This document shows positions 6,382-13,493 of a stretch of 21,648 nucleotides of DNA, piece after piece. Made by a program: the position numbers and the translations under genes. A model generated the notes under the pieces. That model was not told where the DNA came from and ran no database searches. It saw only the letters and a program-made list of their open reading frames with translations. How positions within the stretch are numbered: the first letter of the stretch is position 1; each line of letters opens with the position of its first letter. Source of the DNA: JBDTVS01 sp040007095 (GTDB lineage Bacteria; Acidobacteriota; Vicinamibacteria; Vicinamibacterales; CAVVIG01); contig JBDTVS010000137.1 of NCBI GenBank assembly GCA_040007095.1, positions 1 to 21,648 of the forward strand, written 5' to 3'.

Positions 6382-6695
6382 GATAGCGACGCGCCGTGAC
6401 AGCGTAGGTCACGGCTGAAGTATCGCAGGTGAGCACCTGCACCGACGATGATGGAGAGCCAAAACCCTAATGAATCGCGATCTGGTGGTCTACGAAAGGA
6501 AGGCAGTCCGACATCTTCGCTTGGGACTCAACCAGAGCTTGGGCAGTTGGACTCCAACGACTCAGGCGGGCCCACGGGGAAAGCGGGCGGCGGTAGTGAA
6601 GGTCTTCGGAATTGAAGGCACATTCTCGTCGCCACGACCGGAGTTCGTTTCGCCGCAGAAACCAGTCAAGTAGCGGGTAGAGCGCGCAGCAGTCA
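6382..6695. other. Gene-free stretch with operator-like dyads upstream of copy B
   Basis: The left part holds the dyads at 6393-6415 and 6425-6440 and the block shared with copy A (6440-6451). The plus strand is open for 67 codons from ATG 6470 to 6673, but the peptide has no recognisable motif and no good ribosome binding site, so I do not call a gene. Confidence 0.4.
6393..6451 (-). promoter_or_regulatory. Two dyads and a conserved block upstream of copy B
   Basis: A perfect 8-base inverted repeat GCCGTGAC-N7-GTCACGGC spans 6393-6415. It is conserved with 6-base arms upstream of copy A (660-678). A second perfect dyad GCAGGTG-AG-CACCTGC lies at 6425-6440 and has no counterpart in copy A. 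CACCGACGATGA (6440-6451) is the reverse complement of the block at 617-628. The arrangement suggests a repressor site overlapping the promoter; the binding protein is unknown and could be the small protein itself. Confidence 0.5.
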
Positions 6696-6718
6696 GCGAG
6701 AGCGTTTCAAGCTCTCGC
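6696..6718 (-). terminator. Hairpin overlapping the stop codon of the DUF4386 gene
   Basis: GCGAGAGC-N7-GCTCTCGC is a perfect 8-base stem whose loop contains the TGA stop codon of the minus-strand gene (6707-6709). No U-tract follows, so this is at best a weak intrinsic terminator or an mRNA-stabilising 3' hairpin. Confidence 0.45.
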
Positions 6719-7384
6719 GACGCCCGCTTCCTCCATCCCGGGCCCGGCGCCCCTGACGATCAGCCAAAACATGAAGGCGAACTCGCTGCCCAGTGTTAGC
6801 ACCACTAGCACGCCCCCGACGGACGCGGCCAGCCTGAGGTGCAACAACGGCAAAATGAAAGTGGACAGGTAGCCAAAGCCGCCCAGGATCAGCCACCATC
6901 CGATCAGCCTGGGCACGATGCCGGAACGACTTGCCAGCCAGCCAAGGGGGACCATCCATAATCCCCAGAAGATGGCGGAGACCTGAAAGAGGTCGTGTTC
7001 GCTCTGCAGGAGTCTCGTCGCCTCGGACGTCAGCACGGGCGGCGGCACTTCGAGCAGCGCAACCAAGTCCATGCGCTGAGCGAGGGCGGCCAGCGACAGC
7101 GGCACGCTGGCGGCCACGAACAGCACCATCAGGTCCGCCGCCAGCTTGCTCGTCGGCGCGAGCAGCCGATGAAGCAGCGCGGCCAGCGCCAGGTAGCCGA
7201 CGAAGCCCGCGGCGCCGATGAGGATGGTCCCTTCGAGGGTCTGGCGGCCTGACTCGAGCGCAGCAATCAGCGCGCCTGGATTGCCGCGCGGCATGAACGC
7301 GACGTAGCCGTAGGCGAATCCCGTCGTCGGAACCAGCGCGAGGTAGCAAAGCCCGGCGAGCCGGGCGGTCGTATTACGCGTCAT
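6707..7384 (-). CDS. DUF4386 family integral membrane protein
   Basis: The 225-residue product is strongly hydrophobic with about six membrane segments: near 9-28, 50-72, 80-103, 132-150, 158-180 and 185-212. The start MTRNTTARLAGLCYLALVPTTGFAYGYV is typical of DUF4386 proteins (N-terminal RxAGxxYLxxxxxGxF), as are a central loop rich in L/S residues (RLLQSEHDLFQVSAIFWGLWMVPLG) and the IPRLIGWWLILGGFGYL motif. Length fits the family (about 220-240). The ATG at 7384 has an AAGGGG ribosome binding site about 8 bases upstream. Function is unknown; members often sit beside small regulators, as here, where an XRE-type regulator ends 57 bases upstream on the same strand. Confidence 0.85.
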   Translation of the reverse strand: MTRNTTARLAGLCYLALVPTTGFAYGYVAFMPRGNPGALIAALESGRQTLEGTILIGAAGFVGYLALAALLHRLLAPTSKLAADLMVLFVAASVPLSLAALAQRMDLVALLEVPPPVLTSEATRLLQSEHDLFQVSAIFWGLWMVPLGWLASRSGIVPRLIGWWLILGGFGYLSTFILPLLHLRLAASVGGVLVVLTLGSEFAFMFWLIVRGAGPGMEEAGVARA

Positions 7385-7441
7385 GATCGATTCCCCTTCG
7401 CATCCTGGGGCCAGGCGCGAGCTTGGCCCTCGTCGATTGGT

Positions 7442-7657
7442 TCAGTCATCCGTCTTCCAACGGAAGATCTCTTCCACCGGCTTGCCGAAAACGCGGGCGA
7501 TCCGCAGCGCCGTCTCGAGGCTCGGCGAGTATCGCCCTTGTTCGATCGCGGCGACGGTCTGCCGGGTCACGCCGACCTTTTGGCCGAGCTCCCCCTGCGT
7601 CATCTCTGCTTGGAGGAAGCGCAGCGTGCGGATGTTGTTGACCAGGTGTTCAGCCAT
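7442..7657 (-). CDS. Compact XRE/HTH_3 transcriptional regulator (YozG/YvaO-like)
   Basis: The 71-residue product is almost only a helix-turn-helix domain: NNIRTLRFLQAEMTQGELGQ, then KVGVTRQTVAAIEQGRYSPS and LETALRIARVFGKPVEEIF. This is the signature of short Cro/CI-type regulators found next to membrane proteins of the DUF2178 kind. The ATG at 7657 overlaps the upstream gene by 8 bases (ATGGCTGA), which fixes the start and implies translational coupling. It probably represses its own operon; that is the usual behaviour, not shown here. Confidence 0.88.
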   Translation of the reverse strand: MAEHLVNNIRTLRFLQAEMTQGELGQKVGVTRQTVAAIEQGRYSPSLETALRIARVFGKPVEEIFRWKTDD

Positions 7658-8114
7658 GCCAGCGCAGGCGGTAATGGGCGATGATGGCCCCGTAACGAAC
7701 CGCATCGGCCAGCACCATCGCCAGGAGCAGCGCCACGGTGAGACGCCAGCCTGCCGAGACGAACGGCAGCCCCATGGCGAGGACCCAGACTTCGATCATC
7801 AGCACCACATAAGCTGTGGAGGTCGCGCGATGGGCGACCGCGCGGTCCCGCTCGTCAGGCGGAGCCTTGGCCTCGGCAGGATCACCACGGGCCAACAGCG
7901 GGCGGCCCACGCCCATGATCACGCCCTGGACTGTCAGCGCCACCGTGAACAGCACGAGGACCCGGACTAGCGTCTGCTCCTCCGGCGCCAGGCGGAGGAC
8001 GGCGAGAAAGAATGCGCTGGAGGCGATCGCCATCGTGACCAGCGCGAACCAGGCCAGTTTCTCGCGAAATGGCATGCCTGAGCCGCATTCGTCACCCTGC
8101 AACGCCGCCTTCAT
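7650..8114 (-). CDS. Small membrane protein coupled to an XRE regulator (DUF2178-like arrangement)
   Basis: The 154-residue product has four predicted membrane segments: about 20-40 (FALVTMAIASSAFFLAVL), 50-70 (LVRVLVLFTVALTVQGVIMG), 98-118 (TAYVVLMIEVWVLAMGLPFV) and 122-140 (LTVALLLAMVLADAVRYGAI). A charged cytoplasmic loop (DPAEAKAPPDERDRAVAHRA) lies in the middle. The DERDxxIxxRA pattern before TM3 is typical of DUF2178-type partners of YozG-like regulators. The start ATG at 8114 has a GGAGG site 7 bases upstream and overlaps the stop of the upstream tannase-family gene by ATGA. Function unknown. Confidence 0.75.
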   Translation of the reverse strand: MKAALQGDECGSGMPFREKLAWFALVTMAIASSAFFLAVLRLAPEEQTLVRVLVLFTVALTVQGVIMGVGRPLLARGDPAEAKAPPDERDRAVAHRATSTAYVVLMIEVWVLAMGLPFVSAGWRLTVALLLAMVLADAVRYGAIIAHYRLRWHG

Positions 8115-9274
8115 TGCTCGCCTCCGTTGTTCGGAACCCAGTTTGGATTTTCGAACACGATGTATTTGAACTGACCGATGCCGTCGCCGTTTGGCTCTGG
8201 ACCGCCCGTCAGGCCGCCCCGGCCCAGCTCGCCGCCGCGCTCGAGGCCCAGGAAGACCTCCGATCCCGTGCGGGATTCAGGCGCCATGATCTTCCTGGCC
8301 GCCTCGACTTGCGTCGCCGTCAGACACTCCGCCCCCTCGTTGCCCTGGCATTGCAGGACCTTGGGATCGAAGTGGCACCGGGTCGGGTCGTCGATGAGCC
8401 CGTCCTTGAGTCCGTCGAGCGCATCGCACGACGCGAGAACGGCTGTATGAATCGCCGGATACTTGGTCCGGGGAATCGAGCTGCCCGGATCCTTCAGCGC
8501 GGCCTGCCCGATCCACACCACGCCCGACAGGAACTGCGGCTGGAGATGCGGCGCCGCCCCGGCGATAATGCCGTTGAAGTCGCTCGGGAAACGCTGCGCT
8601 TCCTGAAGTGCCTGCCGCCCGCCCGTGGAGCAGCCGTTGAAATACGACTGCTGGGGACCACTGCCGTAGAACGCGCCGACGATGGCCTTGGCGGCGACGG
8701 TCATCTCGTGAACCGACCGGTATCCGAAGTCGATCAGCTTCTCGGGATGGCCCATCGCGAAATTGGCCCCGCCGCCGCTGTGGCCGGTATCGGTCGAGCT
8801 GGTCGCGTACCCACGGCGCAACGCCTGCGCCATCGCCGGATAGCTGATCGACCCCGCGAATCCGCCGTTGCCGACCGCCTCGAATTTGCCGTTCCACCCC
8901 ACCACCGGCAGCCACACCTCGACCCTGATGTCGGAATCCGACGAAGGCGCGAGCGTGGCAGCCACGCGGCAGAACGCGGGCAATTCGGCAAAGGCCTGCC
9001 CGCCTCCACCCGGTCCTCCCGCGCGTCCCGGCGATGCCGGCGGCATGAACCCTCCGGCCGCCACGGATTGAGACGAGGTGATCGTCGTGTGCGGCAGCAC
9101 CAGCGAGGACAGGCTCTCGCATGACGTCGGCCCGCCTGCCGCAATCGAATGAGGGTTCGCGGCAAGGGCGATCAACCCGGCACAGAGAGTCACAAGGGGC
9201 AGTGCGCGCACGATACGCACAGGTTTCTCCGGAGCAAACGCCTTACCAGCCGGCAGTGTTGGCATCGAATGCAT
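8111..9274 (-). pseudogene. Tannase/feruloyl esterase family protein, truncated at the C-terminus
   Basis: The ATG at 9274 has a strong ribosome binding site (GGGAGGG, spacing 7); a GTG at 9220 is a possible second start, just before the signal peptide core (VRALPLVTLCAGLIALA). The 387-residue product carries the N-terminal CESL motif and NGGFAG. The nucleophile motif NGCSTGGRQAL has Ser216, with the neighbouring Cys of the family's CS-D-HC disulfide. FPSDFNGIIAGAAP and the start of the lid segment (CHFDPKVLQCQG, CLTATQVEAARKI) follow. Family members have about 520-560 residues. This one ends at FKYIVFENPNWV plus a short tail, so the catalytic Asp and the His of the HC motif are missing. The tail is formed by the ribosome binding site of the next gene, so a deletion probably joined the two. 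Activity is unlikely. It would act outside the cytoplasm on gallate or hydroxycinnamate esters if whole. Confidence 0.8.
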
Positions 9275-9458
9275 ATCGACGCCCTCCCACTCCCGCTGCT
9301 CGCCCGCGACCACGAGATCGACATTCGGGAGCACCTGTCGCGGCATGAAAGGGAGCGGTTCCCCCGTCGAGCACACGCGGGCCGTCGCTCAGCGAGAGAT
9401 CCGAGAAGGTCCCGGCCACAGAGTGGCGGCGCGCCGGGAGGAAGCGATCGCTGTTCAT
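9243..9458 (-). pseudogene. Broken reading frame between the PfkB kinase and the tannase-family gene
   Basis: An ATG at 9458 overlaps the pfkB-family stop by ATGA and opens MNSDRFLPARRHSVAGTFSD, then LSLSDGPRVLDGG. After about 35 codons the frame turns arginine/glycine-rich and unnatural, while a neighbouring minus frame looks more natural (FMPRQVLPNVDLVVAGEQRE). This suggests the remains of a downstream operon gene with a frameshift near 9350. I do not recognise the protein. It could also be leader sequence of no meaning. Confidence 0.3.
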
Positions 9459-10378
9459 CGCGGGAATGCCTCCTCGGTTGACCAATCGGGAATCGCGCCG
9501 GACGTGGCTGCTACCTGCGCGCCGGCGTAGTTCGCGAATCTCGCGATACTGGCAACTGGCCAGTCGGAAGCGATGCCGTGGATCAATGCCGCGGCGAACG
9601 CATCGCCGGCGCCGACAGGATCGGCCACATCGACCTGGACGCCGGCCGCCGCCAGCCCCGCGCCGCCAAGCCGCAGCACGCACCCGCGGGCGCCCAGGGT
9701 GACGCAGGCCGCCCGCCACGCATACCGCCCCGCGCCGGCGCGACAGAAACCCTCCGGGTCGGCGGGCAAGTGCAGATGCTCGTGGAGGAACTGCAATTCG
9801 CGCTCGTTGACCTTCACCACGTCCGCCAGTCGCAGCAGCTCATCGACAAGGGCGGGCGACTCGAATCCGGGCCGCAAGTTCAGGTCATAGAACCGCGCGG
9901 CGTTCGGTACGGCGTTCAACAGTCGGCGGAGGACGCTCTGCGGCTGGGCCGACGATGGAAACAGCGTGCCGTAATAGATCCACGCGGGATTCCAGCTGCC
10001 GATTCCTCCGAGCGTGGCGTCAGACAGCGCCACCGCGTCGTACGCCGCCGGCCGCTCGATCGCGAACGAGGTGTCACTCTCGGCGCCGAGCCGAACAGTG
10101 GCGCTGCCGGTTGGGTGAAGGTCGGTCGACTGCAGCAGTCTCGTATCGAGACCGAGCGCCGTGATGGCTTGCCTGGCCTTCTCGCCGAGTGCGTCGGTCC
10201 CCACCGCGCTCACGAGCAGCGGATTGTGCCGCAGTCTTTTCAAGTGGACGGCGACATTCAGCGGCGCGCCACCCAGACGTGCGGAGTCCGGAAAGCGGTC
10301 CCACAACACTTCGCCCACCAGCACGAGGCGGACGCCTGCCGCCTCTGGCGTATCGTGATGCTGTAAATATCGATGCAT
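9455..10378 (-). CDS. PfkB-family carbohydrate kinase (fructokinase-like)
   Basis: The roughly 307-residue product has the ribokinase fold markers: LVLVGEVLWDRFP at the N-terminus, GGAPLNVAVHLKRL for sugar binding (about residue 35), YDLNLRPG in the middle, and the C-terminal signature DPVGAGDAFAAALI with catalytic Asp near 259 in GAGD. The GEVLWD and GGAPLN details resemble fructokinases, but substrate specificity in this family cannot be read safely. The enzyme would phosphorylate a sugar with ATP in the cytoplasm. I chose ATG 10378; a TTG at 10396 is in frame. No Shine-Dalgarno is seen, and AATATA lies 5-11 bases before the ATG, so a leaderless message is possible. It is divergent from the esterase-pobA operon. 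Confidence 0.85.
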   Translation of the reverse strand: MHRYLQHHDTPEAAGVRLVLVGEVLWDRFPDSARLGGAPLNVAVHLKRLRHNPLLVSAVGTDALGEKARQAITALGLDTRLLQSTDLHPTGSATVRLGAESDTSFAIERPAAYDAVALSDATLGGIGSWNPAWIYYGTLFPSSAQPQSVLRRLLNAVPNAARFYDLNLRPGFESPALVDELLRLADVVKVNERELQFLHEHLHLPADPEGFCRAGAGRYAWRAACVTLGARGCVLRLGGAGLAAAGVQVDVADPVGAGDAFAAALIHGIASDWPVASIARFANYAGAQVAATSGAIPDWSTEEAFPR

Positions 10379-10510
10379 GAAAGCTATATTGTCCAATTTT
10401 GAAAGGCCGAACAGTAGCAGCGCCGAAGTCCACTGTCAACGTGAGACCAGGAGCCAGAAGCCGTGCGCGTCAGGTCGGCGGGCCGCCCAGTCGCCGGACG
10501 CGACGCTGGT

Positions 10511-10539
10511 TTGACACTGTGCTCCCGCAGATGTACAAG
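10511..10539 (+). promoter_or_regulatory. Sigma70-type promoter of the esterase-pobA operon
   Basis: TTGACA at 10511-10516 is a perfect -35 box. After exactly 17 bases TACAAG at 10534-10539 matches four of six -10 positions. The predicted start site (about 10546) falls inside the dyad at 10544-10563, about 78 bases before the chosen start codon at 10624. This is the best promoter I can see in the window. Confidence 0.6.
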
Positions 10540-10543
10540 ATGG

Positions 10544-10563
10544 CAGATATCTGACTTGTCAGA
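10544..10563. promoter_or_regulatory. Nested dyad operator at the transcription start of the esterase-pobA operon
   Basis: Two overlapping perfect dyads are visible: CAGATATCTG (10544-10553) and TCTGAC-TT-GTCAGA (10550-10563). Placed over the predicted start site, they suit a repressor site. CTGACTTGTC from the second dyad reappears as its reverse complement at 14632-14641, within the first codons of the nearby GntR/LacI-like gene. A link to that regulator is inferred. Confidence 0.5.
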
Positions 10564-10623
10564 TTCGAGGTCGCCAATGCCTTTCGACTTGGCATCGTGT
10601 TAGAAAAGGATGATCCTGTGTCC

Positions 10624-12237
10624 ATGCGCAAACTTCCTCGTCAGTGCTGTCTTGCGATGCGGGCATCGCTGTGTACTGCCCTGATGCTCTTCAGCGGAGT
10701 CGCATCTGCGCAGCCCCTGCCCGCGAAGGTGGACGGCGGCCTGCTCCAGGGCATCGTCGACGATGGCTTGACGATCTACCGGGGCATCCCATACGCGGCT
10801 CCGCCGGTGGGCGCTTTCCGGTGGCGTGCGCCGCAGCCTGCGCAGAAATGGGAGGGCGTGCGGGCGGCCAGCGAGTACGGTCGCGCCTGCATGCAGTCCA
10901 ACCCCGCGATCGCCAACCTCCCGGCGCCCTCAGAAGACTGTCTCTTCGTCAACGTCTGGACGTCGGCCACGAGGACGAACGAGCGGCTGCCGGTGATGGT
11001 CTGGATCCACGGCGGCGGCTTCACCGCGGGAACCCCGGCCGAAAAGCTGTACGACGGCGAATGGCTGGCCAGGAAAGGCGTGGTCGTTGTGTCCGTCGCC
11101 TACCGCCTGAGCGTGTTCGGCTTTCTGGCCCACCCCGAACTGAGTGCGGAAAGCGATCGGCGGGTCTCGGGCAACTACGGCCTGCTCGACATGATCGCGG
11201 GCCTGCAGTGGGTCCAGAGGAATATCGCGGCATTTGGCGGGGACTCCCAGCGGGTGACGATCTTTGGTGAGTCAGCCGGCGCGATTGCTGTCAGCCAGCT
11301 TTGCGCCTCACCGCTGGCCACGGGGCTGTTCCACGCGGCGATCTCTCAAAGTGGTGGCTCGTTCGGACCGGTCAGCGCGGGCGGCGGCGCTGGCGAAAAC
11401 ATGCTGCCCGTCGATGCGGCCGAGAAGGCGGGGGCGGCCTGGGCACAGTCAGTGGGTGTCTCGAGTCTGGTGGACCTGCGCAGGATGCCGGCCGAGAAGC
11501 TGCTGGCGGCTGCACAGCGTGCGCGCGGCGTGTCCTGGCCAATCACCGACGGGTGGGTGATTCCTGACGACCAGTACCGGCTCTACGAGGCGGGGCGATA
11601 CATCGACGTACCGGTGCTGATCGGCTACAACTCGGACGAAGGCGCGACATTCGGGGCCCCGGCGTCACAGCAGGCGTACGTCGACAGCGTGCGCCAGCGA
11701 TATGGACCGTTCGCCGACAAACTGTTACTCGCCTATCCCGGTGGAGCAGCGCCTGGCGCGAAGAAAACGGCGCGCGACCTGACCCGGGACACGACGTTCG
11801 GGTGGCACACCTGGACGTGGGCGCGCCTGCAGGAAAAGACCGGCAAGTCGAAGGTCTTCCTCTACTACTTCGACGAACACCCGCAGTACGCCGCCGACTC
11901 TCCGCGTGCGGGGTTCGGGTCAGCCCATGCCTCGGAACTCCCGTACGTGTTCCGGCAACTCAGGGAGCACAACCGTCCACCGGCGACTCCGAAGGACGAG
12001 GCCATGTCGGACATGCTGCGCACCTACTGGACCAACTTTGCCAAGACCGGCGATCCGAATGGTGCAGGCCTGCCCGAATGGCCGACGTTCAGCAACCTGA
12101 CGCCGCGGATGCTGCACGTCGTGTCCGACAAGACCACCGCGATCCCGATTGTGAGCGAGGATGGAATGAAGGCGCTGGACGAGTATTTCGCCTGGCGCCG
12201 GACGAGGGCAACGCCGGCGCCGTCGGTAAGGCGATAG
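10624..12237 (+). CDS. Secreted type-B carboxylesterase (alpha/beta hydrolase)
   Basis: The product has about 537 residues. It begins with a signal peptide (MRKLPRQCCLAMRASLCTAL..., cleavage probably after ASA or QP), so it acts in the periplasm or outside. The carboxylesterase-B markers are all present: YRGIPYAAPPVG, EDCLFVNVW, the oxyanion hole HGGGF (129-133), the nucleophile motif FGESAGA with Ser217, Glu339 in NSDEGATF, and His435 in GSAHASELPYVF. It appears complete and active. The ATG at 10624 was chosen because the signal peptide starts there; GTG 10618 sits at better spacing from AAAAGG and GTG 10597 is also in frame. It lies 24 bases upstream of pobA in one operon, so it may release 4-hydroxybenzoate or related aromatic acids from esters; this substrate is inference. 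Confidence 0.9.
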   Translation: MRKLPRQCCLAMRASLCTALMLFSGVASAQPLPAKVDGGLLQGIVDDGLTIYRGIPYAAPPVGAFRWRAPQPAQKWEGVRAASEYGRACMQSNPAIANLPAPSEDCLFVNVWTSATRTNERLPVMVWIHGGGFTAGTPAEKLYDGEWLARKGVVVVSVAYRLSVFGFLAHPELSAESDRRVSGNYGLLDMIAGLQWVQRNIAAFGGDSQRVTIFGESAGAIAVSQLCASPLATGLFHAAISQSGGSFGPVSAGGGAGENMLPVDAAEKAGAAWAQSVGVSSLVDLRRMPAEKLLAAAQRARGVSWPITDGWVIPDDQYRLYEAGRYIDVPVLIGYNSDEGATFGAPASQQAYVDSVRQRYGPFADKLLLAYPGGAAPGAKKTARDLTRDTTFGWHTWTWARLQEKTGKSKVFLYYFDEHPQYAADSPRAGFGSAHASELPYVFRQLREHNRPPATPKDEAMSDMLRTYWTNFAKTGDPNGAGLPEWPTFSNLTPRMLHVVSDKTTAIPIVSEDGMKALDEYFAWRRTRATPAPSVRR

Positions 12238-12261
12238 GCTTCGAGCGGGGTCTGACCAGGC

Positions 12262-13476
12262 ATGGGTTCTCTGCGGACGCAGGTCGGAATCGTCGGCGCC
12301 GGTCCGGCGGGGCTGCTGCTCGGACATCTACTGCACCTGAACGGCATCGATTCCGTTATCGTCGAGAACCGCAGCCGCGAGTACGTCATCGACCGCGTGC
12401 GCGCCGGCATCCTGGAACAGGGAACGGTGGACCTGCTCGGCGCGATGGGCGTGGATGCGGGGCTGCGGCGGGCGGGTATGCGCCACGAGGGACTCCAGGT
12501 CAGCTTCGCCGGAGACAGGCATCGTATCGATCTCGCCGACCTGACGGGCGGAAAAGCCATCACCGTCTACGGACAGAACGAAGTCGTCCGCGATTTGATC
12601 GACGCGCGGACGGCAACGAACCGCCCACTCTACTTCGAGGCCGATCGCGTCACGGTCGGCGCACTGGATTCCTCCAATCCCGTACTCCGCTTCCGGCATG
12701 GCGGCACAGATCACGAGGTGCATGGCGACTTCATTGCCGGGTGCGATGGATTTCACGGAATCTGCCGGTCCTCGATTCCCGACGGCGTGCTGACCTTTTA
12801 CGAGCGGGTCTACCCATTCGCGTGGCTGGGAATTCTCGCGGAAGCGTCGCCGTCCTCTGACGAGCTCGTCTACACCTACCATGAGCACGGCTTTGCGCTG
12901 TTCAGCATGCGCTCGCCGACCATCACGCGACTGTATATTCAAGTCCCTCCGGAAGAGCCGATCGAAAACTGGTCGGACGACGCGATCTGGGCGGAGATGA
13001 TCGAGCGCATGGCGACTCGAGACGGCTGGCGGCCCAATGTCGGGCGGATCCTCCAGAAGAGTGTGACGCCGATGCGCAGCTTCGTTGCCGCGCCAATGCG
13101 CCACGGCCGGCTGCTCCTGGCCGGTGATGCCGCGCACATCGTGCCGCCCACGGGCGCGAAAGGACTGAATCTGGCCGCGTCCGATGTCCTGGTCCTGGCT
13201 CGGGCAATGAAGGCGTTCTATGAACGGGGCAGCACCGAGCGGCTGGAAGAGTACTCCGACGTGTGCCTCCGACGCGTGTGGAAGGCGCAGCGGTTCTCGT
13301 GGTGGATGACGTCGACGCTGCATCGCTTTCCGGATCAGAGCATGTTCGACCATCGGAGGCAGATCGCCGACCTCGACTACCTCACGGGCTCGCGTGCAGC
13401 GATGGCCAGCCTGGCCGAACAGTACGTCGGTCTCCCAGGCGAGGTGTCGTTTGAGTCCGCGGGATTGCGGGGCTAG
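12262..13476 (+). CDS. pobA: 4-hydroxybenzoate 3-monooxygenase
   Basis: This FAD enzyme hydroxylates 4-hydroxybenzoate to protocatechuate with NADPH and O2, the entry to the beta-ketoadipate pathway. The 404-residue product aligns end to end with Pseudomonas PobA (394 residues). Matches include GAGPAG (12-17), RVRAGILEQGTVDLL, GCDGFHGI (160-167), FERVYPFGWLG-like ERVYPFAWLG, FALFSMRS (substrate-binding Ser and Arg), GDAAHIVPPTGAKGLNLAASD (about 287-307) and KAQRFSWWMTSTLHRFP. The two active-site tyrosines are kept, in DELVY and in EQYVGLP (about Tyr388, Tyr385 in Pseudomonas). It starts 24 bases after the esterase stop with a GGGG site, so the two are cotranscribed. No ring-cleavage genes lie in the window. 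Confidence 0.95.
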   Translation: MGSLRTQVGIVGAGPAGLLLGHLLHLNGIDSVIVENRSREYVIDRVRAGILEQGTVDLLGAMGVDAGLRRAGMRHEGLQVSFAGDRHRIDLADLTGGKAITVYGQNEVVRDLIDARTATNRPLYFEADRVTVGALDSSNPVLRFRHGGTDHEVHGDFIAGCDGFHGICRSSIPDGVLTFYERVYPFAWLGILAEASPSSDELVYTYHEHGFALFSMRSPTITRLYIQVPPEEPIENWSDDAIWAEMIERMATRDGWRPNVGRILQKSVTPMRSFVAAPMRHGRLLLAGDAAHIVPPTGAKGLNLAASDVLVLARAMKAFYERGSTERLEEYSDVCLRRVWKAQRFSWWMTSTLHRFPDQSMFDHRRQIADLDYLTGSRAAMASLAEQYVGLPGEVSFESAGLRG

Positions 13477-13489
13477 TCGCGGGCTAGCC
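13471..13489. terminator. Short hairpin between convergent pobA and the GntR/LacI-like gene
   Basis: GGCTAG-N7-CTAGCC forms a perfect 6-base stem. It overlaps the pobA stop codon and lies in the 17-base gap between the convergent genes. There is no T-tract, so any terminator role is weak or factor-assisted. Confidence 0.35.
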
Positions 13490-13493
13490 GTGA

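Noticed and set aside
6470..6673. A 67-codon plus-strand frame
   Set aside because: No ribosome binding site, no motif, and no homology that I recognise; kept only as part of the gene-free stretch.
8069..9124. A 351-codon open frame on the plus strand opposite the tannase-family gene
   Set aside because: Its peptide is Arg/Pro/His-rich with no motif, while the minus strand encodes recognisable tannase sequence. Long antisense frames are expected at this GC content.
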